Part shown: positions 16,894-25,018 of the stretch, piece after piece
How the letters are laid out: each line of letters opens with the position of its first letter
Numbering within the stretch: the stretch's first letter is position 1
Assembly: GCF_025264685.1 (NCBI RefSeq)
Contig: NZ_CP073721.1
Coordinates: 3,215,001 to 3,279,000, forward strand
Length of the DNA: 64,000 nt
From: Dactylosporangium roseum
GTDB taxonomy: Bacteria; Actinomycetota; Actinomycetes; Mycobacteriales; Micromonosporaceae
Direction: 5' to 3'
Translations under genes and position numbers: made by a program
Notes under the pieces: generated by a model
The model's input: only the letters and a program-made list of their open reading frames with translations
Database searches by the model: none
What the model was told of the DNA's origin: nothing

Positions 16894-17262
16894 TCTGGAC
16901 TCAACTCCATCACCGGTCGTTGCGGGCGGCGCACGGGGGGTTTTCAGGGCCCAAACTGTCGGCTCACGAGCACGGCAAAGTCGGCGCGATCGGCTGCGGC
17001 GGGTGATGGAGGCGGCTCGGCCGGACCATCGTCGAGGGTGTGGAATCGCACGCTCCGGCGGCCGTCGGCAGCCAGTAAAGCACGGCCCGCACCCGGCAGC
17101 AACGCCCCAACGCGGCCGTGTCGGCGACGAAACCGCAGGTCGGGGACGGTGTCGGCGGGCCCGTCACGCAAACTTGGGACATGTAAGCCGGGCTCGGTTC
17201 GAGGTGGCCCGCCGGCCCGAGGCCGCTGACCCCGTTTGCGTCGGTGTGTTAGAAGGCGAAGG
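16894..17262. promoter_or_regulatory. Divergent promoter region upstream of the SARP regulator
   Basis: No gene is credible in this 369-bp gap. It holds an exact 8-bp inverted repeat, ACGCAAAC (17166-17173) and GTTTGCGT (17234-17241), 60 nt apart, with an ACATGT palindrome at 17179-17184. The same CGCAAA/TTTGCG pair plus ACATGT occurs in the divergent gap 13281-13592, which makes a shared regulator site plausible. A GAAGGCGAAGG ribosome-binding site precedes the SARP GTG. Confidence 0.4.
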
Positions 17263-20200
17263 GTGAGTCCACGCTCAATAGGCAATCGCGATGCACGCTC
17301 GACGCCACTCGGCGATCTTGTCCAGCGGCGCCGCCGCGCGGTGGGCTTGACGCAGCAAGAGGTCGCCGACCGGGCTGAGCTGAGTCTCGGCGCGCTGCGA
17401 GACGTGGAGCAGGGCAGGGTGACGCGTCCCCGGGCGCAGACCCTCCGCCGGCTCGCCGAGGTCCTGAAGCTGCCGGCCGCCGACCTGACCGACCTGGCCG
17501 GATCGGACCGCAACAGCGCGTCGGGCCTGCGGCTGCTGGTGCTGGGCCAGCTCAGCGTGCTCGTCGACGATGTTCCGGTGGAGCCGGGCTCACCGCGGCA
17601 GCGCACGCTGCTGGGCCGGCTCGCGTTGTCGGCCAATGCGCTGGTCGAGGCCGACGAGCTCATCGAGACGGTCTGGGGAATGCGGCCGCCGCCGGCCTCC
17701 CGCGACCTGCTCCAGAACCGGATCTCCCGGTTGCGGCAACGGCTCGGGCTGGGCCGATCGGCAGCCGCGGCGCCGGCGTTGATCGCCAGAGGCGGGGGAT
17801 ACGAGCTGGCGGTGACCGAGGACGAACTCGACCTGCTGCTGTTCCGGCGGCTGGCGCGCCAGGCCAGGCAGCTTCGGGACAGCAGCGGGGGCGCCGCCGC
17901 GTACCCACCCTTCCGCCGGGCTGTGGACCTCTGGCGGGGCTCGCCGCTGGCGGAGCTGGACGCGTTGCGTTCGTGTGCGCACGTCGCAGCCCTGGAACTG
18001 GAGTGGCGGGCGGTGGTGGTGGAGTGCGCGGTCGCGGCGGAAGTCGTCGGCCTGGACGACGAGGTGGTTCCGGTGCTCAGGCAGGCGACCGAGGCGGATC
18101 CCCTGTACGAACCCGCACAGGCTCGGTTGATGGTGGCCTTGGCGCGCACGGGTCAGCCCGCCGCGGCGCTGGCCGTCTTCGACGGCCTCCGCCAGCGGCT
18201 GGCCGACGAACTCGGCATCGATCCGTCCACCGAGCTTCAGCAGCTCCACCGGGACATCGTGCGCGGTGAGCTGCACGGCGCGGGCGGATCTCTTGCGGTG
18301 GGGATCGGCCGCCCAGTCCCTGATGTGCCGGCGCAGTTGCCGCCGGCGGTCAACGGATTCGTCGGTCGCGCCGCCGAGCTGATGCTGCTGGACGACGTGC
18401 TGGCCGGCGGGCCCGGCCCGGCCGTTCCGATAGCCGTGCTCTCGGGTACGGCGGGGGTCGGCAAGACGGCGCTCGCGGTCCACTGGGCGCACCGCGTCCG
18501 GCGCTCCTTCCCCGACGGGCAGCTCTTCGCGGACCTCCGCGGGTTCGACTGGGCCGAACCGGCAACCGGTGCGGACGAGGTGCTCCGCGCGTTTCTGGAC
18601 GCGCTCGGGGTGCCGCCGGACCGGATGCCGGCCGGTCGCGAGGCGTCCGTTGCCCTCTACCGCAGCCTGGTCGCCGACCGGCGTCTCTTGATCGTGCTGG
18701 ACAACGCCCGTGACGCCGATCAGCTTCAGGCGCTGCTGCCGGGCTCCGCCGGTTGCCGGGTGCTGGTGACCAGCCGGAACCAGCTCACCGGGCTGGTCGC
18801 CACGACCGGAGCGTGCCCGGTGGTGCTGGATCTGCTGCCGGCGGACGACAGCCGCCGGCTTCTGGCCAACCGGCTCGGCGACCGCCGAGTCGCACACGAG
18901 CCGGCGGCCGTGGACGAGATCGTGGCGGCGTGCGCCCGGCTGCCGTTGGCTCTGGCGGTGGTCGCCGCCCGGGCCGCAGTGCAACCGCAGCTTCCGCTGT
19001 CGGTGCTGGCCGACCAGCTACGCGGGTCGCCGGGCAGCCTTGACCCGTTCGACGGAGGGGACCCCGTCAGCGACGTCCGGGGCGTGTTCTCCTGGTCGTA
19101 CCGGACCCTGAGCTCGCCGGCCGCTCGGCTCTTCCGGTTCCTGGGTCTGTACGTCGGCCCCGACATCACGGTTTCGGCCGCGGCCAGTCTGGCCGGGGTG
19201 CGCGTGGACCGGGTTCGTGTGCTGATCGCCGAGCTGGTCCGGGTGCACCTTGTTCAGGAGCATGTTCCGGGACGGTACGCGATGCACGACCTGCTGCGCG
19301 CGTACGCGGGGGAGTTGGTGCACACCGTCGACGGCGAAGGCGTGTGGAAGGTCGCGGTGCGTCGGCTGCTCGACTACTACCTGCACGGGGCGGACCACGC
19401 CGACCGGGTCGCGTATCCCAACCGGGACCGCATCGCGCTGCCGGAGCCTGAGCCGGGTGTCACAGCCGAGGTGTTCGCCAGCGCCGAGTCGGCGCTGAGT
19501 TGGCTGGTGGCCGAGCGACCGGCGCTGGTTGCCGCCATCTCATCCGCGGCCGCGGCGGGATACGACCGGCATGCCTGGCAACTTGCCTGGGCTCTCATGA
19601 TGCTCTTCGACCGGCGGGCCTACTGGAACGACTGGGCCAGCACCCATACCGTTGCCCTCGAATCGGCGCGGCGGTTGGGTGACCCGGGGGCACAAGCGCA
19701 CATCCACCGGGGCCTCGGCCGGGCACTGTCCTGGCTGCACCGGGAGGCGGAGGCGCAGTCGCATCTGGAACGCGCGCTGGACCTCTTCGGCCAGGTCGCC
19801 GACCGGAACGGTCAAGGGCGGGTGCTGCTCGCGCTCGGACTGACCGTGAGCCGCCGCGGGCAGCACCCGGAGGCCGTCGAGCATTTCCGTCGGGCACTGG
19901 AGCTGTACCGCGCCATGGGGCATCGGGAGGGGCAGGCCAGCGCACTCAACATTCTGGGGTGGCTGCTCACCACCCGGCTCGGCGACCACGCGCAGGCACT
20001 CATCCATTGCCGGCAGGCACTGCAGCTACAACGCGACCTGGGTGACCGGCGCGGCGAGGCGCACACGCTGGACAGCCTCGGGCAGGTGTACGGCCATCTC
20101 GGACGCCACGCCGAGGCCATCGTGTGTTACCGGCACGTGCTGGACTACCATGCGGCGCACGGCGAGCGCTTCTTCGAGGCGGACACGCTGGACCGGCTCG

Positions 20201-20331
20201 GCGACGAGTACCTGGCCACCGGCGACCGTGCCGCCGCGGGGGCCGCCTGGCGGCAAGCGGTCGAGGTCCTCGGCGAGCTGGGGCGCGCCGAGGCGGAGCA
20301 GGTGAAGGCTAAGTTGTCGGGTCTGGCCTGA
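17263..20331 (+). CDS. SARP-family transcriptional regulator (XRE HTH, BTAD, NB-ARC, TPR)
   Basis: This large AfsR-like regulator is about 1022 residues long. In order: a Cro/C1-type HTH (LVQRRRRAVGLTQQEVADRA, residues about 20-75), a winged-helix Trans_reg_C domain (about 90-170; RQRTLLGRLALSANALVEAD), the BTAD domain (about 175-320; EPAQARLMVALARTGQPAAAL), an NB-ARC P-loop NTPase (about 345-620; GTAGVGKTALAVHWA, then RLLIVLDNARDADQL), and C-terminal TPR repeats (about 810-1010; HPEAVEHFRRALELYRAMGH). An XRE domain at the front of a SARP is uncommon. The GTG at 17263 has a good ribosome-binding site; a TTG 27 nt upstream is an alternative. Such proteins activate antibiotic clusters by binding short direct repeats near -35. 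It sits between the two arms of the cluster and is its most likely pathway activator. Confidence 0.93.
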   Translation: MSPRSIGNRDARSTPLGDLVQRRRRAVGLTQQEVADRAELSLGALRDVEQGRVTRPRAQTLRRLAEVLKLPAADLTDLAGSDRNSASGLRLLVLGQLSVLVDDVPVEPGSPRQRTLLGRLALSANALVEADELIETVWGMRPPPASRDLLQNRISRLRQRLGLGRSAAAAPALIARGGGYELAVTEDELDLLLFRRLARQARQLRDSSGGAAAYPPFRRAVDLWRGSPLAELDALRSCAHVAALELEWRAVVVECAVAAEVVGLDDEVVPVLRQATEADPLYEPAQARLMVALARTGQPAAALAVFDGLRQRLADELGIDPSTELQQLHRDIVRGELHGAGGSLAVGIGRPVPDVPAQLPPAVNGFVGRAAELMLLDDVLAGGPGPAVPIAVLSGTAGVGKTALAVHWAHRVRRSFPDGQLFADLRGFDWAEPATGADEVLRAFLDALGVPPDRMPAGREASVALYRSLVADRRLLIVLDNARDADQLQALLPGSAGCRVLVTSRNQLTGLVATTGACPVVLDLLPADDSRRLLANRLGDRRVAHEPAAVDEIVAACARLPLALAVVAARAAVQPQLPLSVLADQLRGSPGSLDPFDGGDPVSDVRGVFSWSYRTLSSPAARLFRFLGLYVGPDITVSAAASLAGVRVDRVRVLIAELVRVHLVQEHVPGRYAMHDLLRAYAGELVHTVDGEGVWKVAVRRLLDYYLHGADHADRVAYPNRDRIALPEPEPGVTAEVFASAESALSWLVAERPALVAAISSAAAAGYDRHAWQLAWALMMLFDRRAYWNDWASTHTVALESARRLGDPGAQAHIHRGLGRALSWLHREAEAQSHLERALDLFGQVADRNGQGRVLLALGLTVSRRGQHPEAVEHFRRALELYRAMGHREGQASALNILGWLLTTRLGDHAQALIHCRQALQLQRDLGDRRGEAHTLDSLGQVYGHLGRHAEAIVCYRHVLDYHAAHGERFFEADTLDRLGDEYLATGDRAAAGAAWRQAVEVLGELGRAEAEQVKAKLSGLA

Positions 20332-20495
20332 TCGTCGTGCCGGGCGCCGGCGGCGCCGCTGTTCCCCGAACCCGTACCGCACCAGTAGTGGCGTTCGCCA
20401 CGGTACATCGACGTGGTGAAATCCCACTCGCGCGAGGGGTGGCGGCGTGACCGGATGCTGAGAGTCGACTCCTGCATTGTTGGTGTACGGGCCGA

Positions 20496-20525
20496 GCCGT
20501 TCCAGGCCGTTCGAGGCCGTTCCAG
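20496..20525. repeat. Three tandem 10-bp direct repeats, candidate SARP operator
   Basis: GCCGTTCCAG, GCCGTTCGAG and GCCGTTCCAG follow one another without gaps, starting at 20496, 20506 and 20516, 57 nt before the LuxR-type gene. Direct repeats spaced by about one helical turn that contain TCGAG-like heptamers are the known operator style of SARP proteins; the middle copy contains TTCGAGG. The rest of the 20332-20581 gap holds a GGCGCC-GGC-GGCGCC hairpin just after the SARP stop (about 20343-20360), possibly part of a terminator. Confidence 0.4.
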
Positions 20526-20581
20526 CCGAACGACACCGGAGCCCCTCGCCCCAGCTACCGACCGTCGTGCGGGGAGCCTCG

Positions 20582-21214
20582 ATGAGCGAACATCCCGGAC
20601 AGCCAGATCACCCGGGGCGCGTGGTGAAGGCCAGGTTCACCGGCCTCGCACCGATCATGACGTACGGACTGACCGGCCTGCTCGGCTCGGATCCGCGATT
20701 CCAGGTGCTGGGTGAGGCGGGCCCGTCCGCCGCCGCCGACGTCCTCCTGCGCGGATGTCTCGATGCGTGCGCGGATGGCGGGATCACCACCGAACCATGC
20801 AGGTCGATACCGACACTCGTCGTCGGGAACTCCAGCGACCGTACCGTCGTGGACGCGTGGGTCGGTGCCGGTGCGCTCGGATATGTCGGCGTGGGTGTCG
20901 AGCTGCCGACAATCGTCGACGCGGCACTGAGCGTCGCGGCCGGATGCCGGTTCATCGCCGTCGGGTCACCCGGCGGGGGGCCGAGCCTGGAGATGGGCGC
21001 CGATGCGCTCTCGCCCCGCGAACGGCAGGTGCTGACCTGCATCGCGCTGGGCCGCACGCACTCGCAGGTGGCCCGCATCCTGGGCATCAGCGCGCACACC
21101 GTGGACACCTACGTCAAGCGGGCGCGCGGCAAGCTCGGCCTGGGCAACAAGGCCGATCTGACCAGAGCGGTGCTGACCGGGCCGTCGACGACGGGGCCGG
21201 CCCTTCGGGGGTGA
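20582..21214 (+). CDS. LuxR-family regulator with degenerate receiver-like N-terminus
   Basis: This 210-residue protein has a clear C-terminal LuxR/NarL helix-turn-helix: ALSPRERQVLTCIALGRTHSQ followed by VARILGISAHTVDTYVKRARGKLG (residues about 140-195). The N-terminal part has the alternating strand/helix rhythm of a response-regulator receiver (FTGLAPIMTYGLTGLLGSDPRFQVLGEA) but lacks a recognisable phospho-acceptor Asp in the expected strand, so phosphorylation control is doubtful. The ATG at 20582 has a GGGGAG ribosome-binding site; an open frame upstream runs through the direct repeats at 20496-20525 and is not likely coding. It converges with the NRPS gene on the other strand, 28 nt away. 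It is probably a second, cluster-situated regulator, possibly itself controlled by the adjacent SARP. Confidence 0.85.
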   Translation: MSEHPGQPDHPGRVVKARFTGLAPIMTYGLTGLLGSDPRFQVLGEAGPSAAADVLLRGCLDACADGGITTEPCRSIPTLVVGNSSDRTVVDAWVGAGALGYVGVGVELPTIVDAALSVAAGCRFIAVGSPGGGPSLEMGADALSPRERQVLTCIALGRTHSQVARILGISAHTVDTYVKRARGKLGLGNKADLTRAVLTGPSTTGPALRG

Positions 21215-21242
21215 GGCCGCGGTACGTTCCGGCCGCCCGGCG

Positions 21243-24200
21243 TCACGGCCCGCCCGTGCCGGCATCGCGGACACGGGCCCGGGCCCGGCGCATCGCGGAG
21301 GCCATCTCGCCGAGCGCGGCCGACGTTCCGGCCCGCCGGTCCGGGACCGGACCGACCCGGCCGGTGTCCGCCGCCGGTTGCTCGTCGCCCGCGAGGTAGC
21401 GGCTCAGCGCCCGCAGTGTGACGTGTGTGAACAGCACCGTCACCGGCAGTTCCAGCCGCAGTTCGCGGACGAGGCCGGCGTGGAAGCGGACCAGGGTCAT
21501 CGACGTCATACCCGCGTCGAAGAAATTCTCGTCCGGGTCGATCGGGTGGCCCAGCAACGACCGGACGAGTGCCGAAAGCCGCTGGGCGAGGGCGGTGCCG
21601 GGCGCGGCCGCCCCGACCGCGTCCCGGACGGGTGCGGGGTCCGGGTTCGGCGCCGGGTCGAGCTTGTGGTTCACGTTCAGCCTCACCTGGTCGACGACCG
21701 TGATGATGGACGGAATGGCCTGCCGGGGCAGCGTGCCGCGCAGACGACGGCGCAGCCCGTCCGCTGTCGGCGCGCACCCGGGCGCGGGCACCACGTGCAG
21801 GACCAACCGGTCGCCGTCTGCGCCGGCGCGCACGCTGGCCACCGCCGTGCCGATGCCCGGATAGGACAGGGCGACGTGTTCGAGTTCCTCGAGCTCGATG
21901 CGGACGCCGTCGATCGACACCTGGCGGTCGGCTCGGCCGGTGACCACGAGCCGCCCGGCCAGGTCGACGTATCCCAGGTCACCGGTGCGGTAGCAGCGGA
22001 CGCCCGGCACCCCGGCCGGGTCCGGGAGGAACCGCTGGGCCGCCCCGGTCGGGCCCAGATATCCGGTGGCGAGGTAGCGGCCGCGAACCGTGACCTCACC
22101 GCGGTGGCCGGGCGGGGCCTGCATCCCCTGGGCGGTCATCACCAGCACCTGGTGGTCGGCGACGCCGTGACCGACCGGCAGCACGGCCGAGTCGGCCAGG
22201 TACTCGTCCGGCGGTGCACCGGCGGGCGCCACGATCTCGCAGGCAGCGATCTGCGGTGTCTCGGTCGTCCCGTACGCGTTGACCAGGACCGCGTCGGTAA
22301 GCTGCCGGACCCGGCGGGCGAGCCCGGCGTGCAGCGGCGCGCCGCCGCAGACCACGAGCCGGAGCGCGGTCAGTCGCCGCGCTCGGTCGTGGTGCGCGGC
22401 GAGCAGGAGTTCGAGCAGTGCCGGCGTGGCGTGGACGACCGTGACCCGGCAACGGGCCAGCCAGTCGAACAGCGCCACCGGATTTGTCAGCGCGGTGGGT
22501 GGAGGAACATGTAGCTGTGCGCCCACGTACAGCGGAGCGAGGATGTCACGCAACACCGGATCGTGCCCGACGCCGGCGATCAGGCCGAACCGGTCGTGGG
22601 GCCCCAGCCCGAACGTCGCCGTGTACCACCCCATGAAGCGCTGCAGGGGTCCGTGGGGCACGCGGACGCCGAGCGGCAGGCCGGTGCTTCCCGAGGTGAA
22701 CAGCACGTGGCTCGGCCGCGTCCCGTCGTCGTCCGGTGGCGCCGCCGGCAGGTCAGGCACCGTCAGGCAGGGCTCTGCCGACCAGGCCGGTGCAGGGGCG
22801 AGCCGGGGTGCCGCGCCGATCGCTGACCGCGCCGCGGCGATGCGGGCCTCGGGAACCGCGACATCCACCAGCGCGGGACAGGCACCGTGCAGCCAGGTGC
22901 CGAGCAGCGCCACCGGAAGGTCCGCACAGCGGCGGGCCGCCACCTCCACGGTCGCGCGGTGCGGTACCCCGGCTTCGTCCAATGCGCGGGCGGTCCGCCG
23001 AACCGCTTCGGACAGTTCGCGGTACGTCACGGTGACCTCGGGCGAGACGATCGCGGCGCGGGAGGGGAACCTCGCGGCGGTGGCGAGGACCGCGGACGCC
23101 GGGTCCTCCCCGTCCGGTGGAGCGTCCGGCACGGACCTGGGATCGGGCAGCGTCCGTTTGGCGCGCGTACCGACCAGATCTATCGCACCGATGGACCGCT
23201 CCGGGTGGTCGATGGCGCTCTCCGCCAGCCGCACGACCTGGTTCAGCAACTCTGCCGCGACGGCGGCGGTGTACAGCTCGACGTCACGCACCAACTGGAG
23301 GCGGTAACCGACTTCGTGGCGGGAAAGGTACCAGCCGAGGTCGAACAGGGCGGAGGTCATCGGCGGCGGCTGGTCCGTGGTCCGCAGCCCGGAGAAGCGT
23401 GGCGGGGGCGCCACATCGGTCAGGTCGTTGACCCAGATCTGGAACACGGGGTTGCGTCCCGAAGCCGACGGGATGCCGAGCGCGTCGATGATCGCGTCGA
23501 AGGTCGGCGCGGCGTGCTCCACCGCCTCCACGTAGCCGCGCATCACCTGTGCCGCGAGGGCCGGCACGCTGCTGCCGGGATCGACGGTGATCCGCAGCGG
23601 CAGCGTGCTGAGCAGCAAACCGGCCAGACGGTTCTCCTCCGGCGACCGGCGCCTGGAGAACGGCACACCGAGTACCACATCGTGCTGTCCCGACCAGGCC
23701 GAGGCGACCGCGGCGACGCAGGCCAGGACGAACGACATCGGTGTCATCGCGTGTTCGCGCAGGCGCGCGTCGAGCCTGGTACCGACGGCGGCGTCGAAGA
23801 CGTGGGTGACGGCCTCGCCCTGGAACGACGGCACGGCCGGGCGGCGCCGCCGCATCGGCATCGGCATCTCGACCGGGAGGTCGGCGAGCCGCTGCCGCCA
23901 GTAGCCGAGGTCCTCGGCGTGCCGAGGCCCCCGCCGCTCGGCGTCGGCGTGGTGAGCGTAGCGGGCGAAGGAGGGCGCCGCGTCGGGAGTGCGGACGGTG
24001 CCCTCGCGCGCGGCCGAGTACCGGTCGGCCAGTTCCGACAGGAGCAGGTCGACGGTGGTCTGGTCGGCGATGATGTGGTTCAGCGTCAGCACCAGGCACG
24101 CGTTCGTGTGATCCGGCGACAGCAGCAGGGACGCGCGGGCCAGCGGGGCTTCCGACATGGGGATCACCGCGGCGGCGGCCCGGCCCACGAACTCGGCGGT

Positions 24201-24806
24201 GGCCGTGTCGGTGAGGTCCGCGGGCGCCACATGTACCTCGAGCGGCAGACGGCCGTCCCGGGCGTACTGCCACGCGGGGTCGCCGTCCGGCCCGGCGACG
24301 AGCCGGGCGCGCAGCACGTCGTGCCGTTCGGCGAGCTGCCGCAGGCCGTCCCGCAACGGTGGCAGCAGGAGCCGTCCCGCCAGGCGCAGGGCACCGACCA
24401 CGTTGTACGCGGCGGTGTGCGGGTGCAGTTGGGCGTGCGCCCACAGCCGGTGCTGCTCGGCGGCCAACGGAGACGAGTGTGCGGTGGTGCCGACCGGATC
24501 GCCGGCGCGGTCCGGGCGGTGCGGCGCCGCGCGCACGAACCGACGCAGCCGCGCCATCGAGATGTTTTCCCGTAGCAGCAATCCGACCGGTACGTCCACG
24601 CCACAGCGTTGTCCCAGCAGCGCCGTCAGCCGGGCCGCGCGCAGCGAGTTGCCGCCCGCGGACACGAAGCCGACGTCCTCCGCTTCGTCGTACCGCCCGT
24701 CAAGGACCTCGTTCCAGCATTCGGCGACGACGTCCCTCGGCGTGGCACTCGAGCCGCCGGGACGGTCGTGTCCGCCCGGTCGGTCCGGCCGCCGAATCGT
24801 GGACAA
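21243..24806 (-). CDS. Nonribosomal peptide synthetase, PCP-C-A-PCP
   Basis: This NRPS has about 1187 residues. It opens with a carrier domain (VSAGGNSLRAARL, Ser near 57), then a condensation domain (LTLNHIIADQTTVDLL near 243; HxxxD followed by Q instead of G), an adenylation domain (about 590-1050) and a final carrier domain (DAGMTSMTLVRF, near 1100). The A domain is divergent: A3 reads FTSGSTGLPLGV, lacking the usual Lys of the P-loop; A5 is NAYGTTETPQ; the A10 Lys is kept in NVNHKLD. My reading of the specificity residues is D-P-R-H-V-G-A-Q-I-K, which matches no code I know. The TTG at 24804-24806 is chosen for its GGAGG ribosome-binding site; upstream sequence is not protein-like. The N-terminal PCP suggests it accepts a substrate loaded elsewhere. 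It is transcribed away from the NRPS at 25019. Confidence 0.92.
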   Translation of the reverse strand: MSTIRRPDRPGGHDRPGGSSATPRDVVAECWNEVLDGRYDEAEDVGFVSAGGNSLRAARLTALLGQRCGVDVPVGLLLRENISMARLRRFVRAAPHRPDRAGDPVGTTAHSSPLAAEQHRLWAHAQLHPHTAAYNVVGALRLAGRLLLPPLRDGLRQLAERHDVLRARLVAGPDGDPAWQYARDGRLPLEVHVAPADLTDTATAEFVGRAAAAVIPMSEAPLARASLLLSPDHTNACLVLTLNHIIADQTTVDLLLSELADRYSAAREGTVRTPDAAPSFARYAHHADAERRGPRHAEDLGYWRQRLADLPVEMPMPMRRRRPAVPSFQGEAVTHVFDAAVGTRLDARLREHAMTPMSFVLACVAAVASAWSGQHDVVLGVPFSRRRSPEENRLAGLLLSTLPLRITVDPGSSVPALAAQVMRGYVEAVEHAAPTFDAIIDALGIPSASGRNPVFQIWVNDLTDVAPPPRFSGLRTTDQPPPMTSALFDLGWYLSRHEVGYRLQLVRDVELYTAAVAAELLNQVVRLAESAIDHPERSIGAIDLVGTRAKRTLPDPRSVPDAPPDGEDPASAVLATAARFPSRAAIVSPEVTVTYRELSEAVRRTARALDEAGVPHRATVEVAARRCADLPVALLGTWLHGACPALVDVAVPEARIAAARSAIGAAPRLAPAPAWSAEPCLTVPDLPAAPPDDDGTRPSHVLFTSGSTGLPLGVRVPHGPLQRFMGWYTATFGLGPHDRFGLIAGVGHDPVLRDILAPLYVGAQLHVPPPTALTNPVALFDWLARCRVTVVHATPALLELLLAAHHDRARRLTALRLVVCGGAPLHAGLARRVRQLTDAVLVNAYGTTETPQIAACEIVAPAGAPPDEYLADSAVLPVGHGVADHQVLVMTAQGMQAPPGHRGEVTVRGRYLATGYLGPTGAAQRFLPDPAGVPGVRCYRTGDLGYVDLAGRLVVTGRADRQVSIDGVRIELEELEHVALSYPGIGTAVASVRAGADGDRLVLHVVPAPGCAPTADGLRRRLRGTLPRQAIPSIITVVDQVRLNVNHKLDPAPNPDPAPVRDAVGAAAPGTALAQRLSALVRSLLGHPIDPDENFFDAGMTSMTLVRFHAGLVRELRLELPVTVLFTHVTLRALSRYLAGDEQPAADTGRVGPVPDRRAGTSAALGEMASAMRRARARVRDAGTGGP

Positions 24807-25018
24807 GGGGTACCTCCGCGCCAGAGCTGTCGCCAACCACCTTATGGCCGGCCGATCTCGGCCCTCCTGTCCCTTGATCCGGCGACGGTCGCAACCGGCG
24901 ACCGCGCGCACTGGACCGTCACAACTTCATGGGACGTGTCCGGATGTCGATGGTGACCGAGCATCGCACAGAGCGGCTGCACGGCACCGGACCGGTTGTA
25001 CCGACAGGAGACGATGCG

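Noticed and set aside
16944..18149. A 401-codon minus-strand frame overlapping the SARP promoter and N-terminus
   Set aside because: Serine/arginine-rich antisense translation; the plus strand carries clear XRE, winged-helix and BTAD motifs.
24929..25018. An upstream in-frame start for the Gly-NRPS
   Set aside because: The 30 extra residues are not condensation-domain-like, and the ATG at 25019 has a proper ribosome-binding site.
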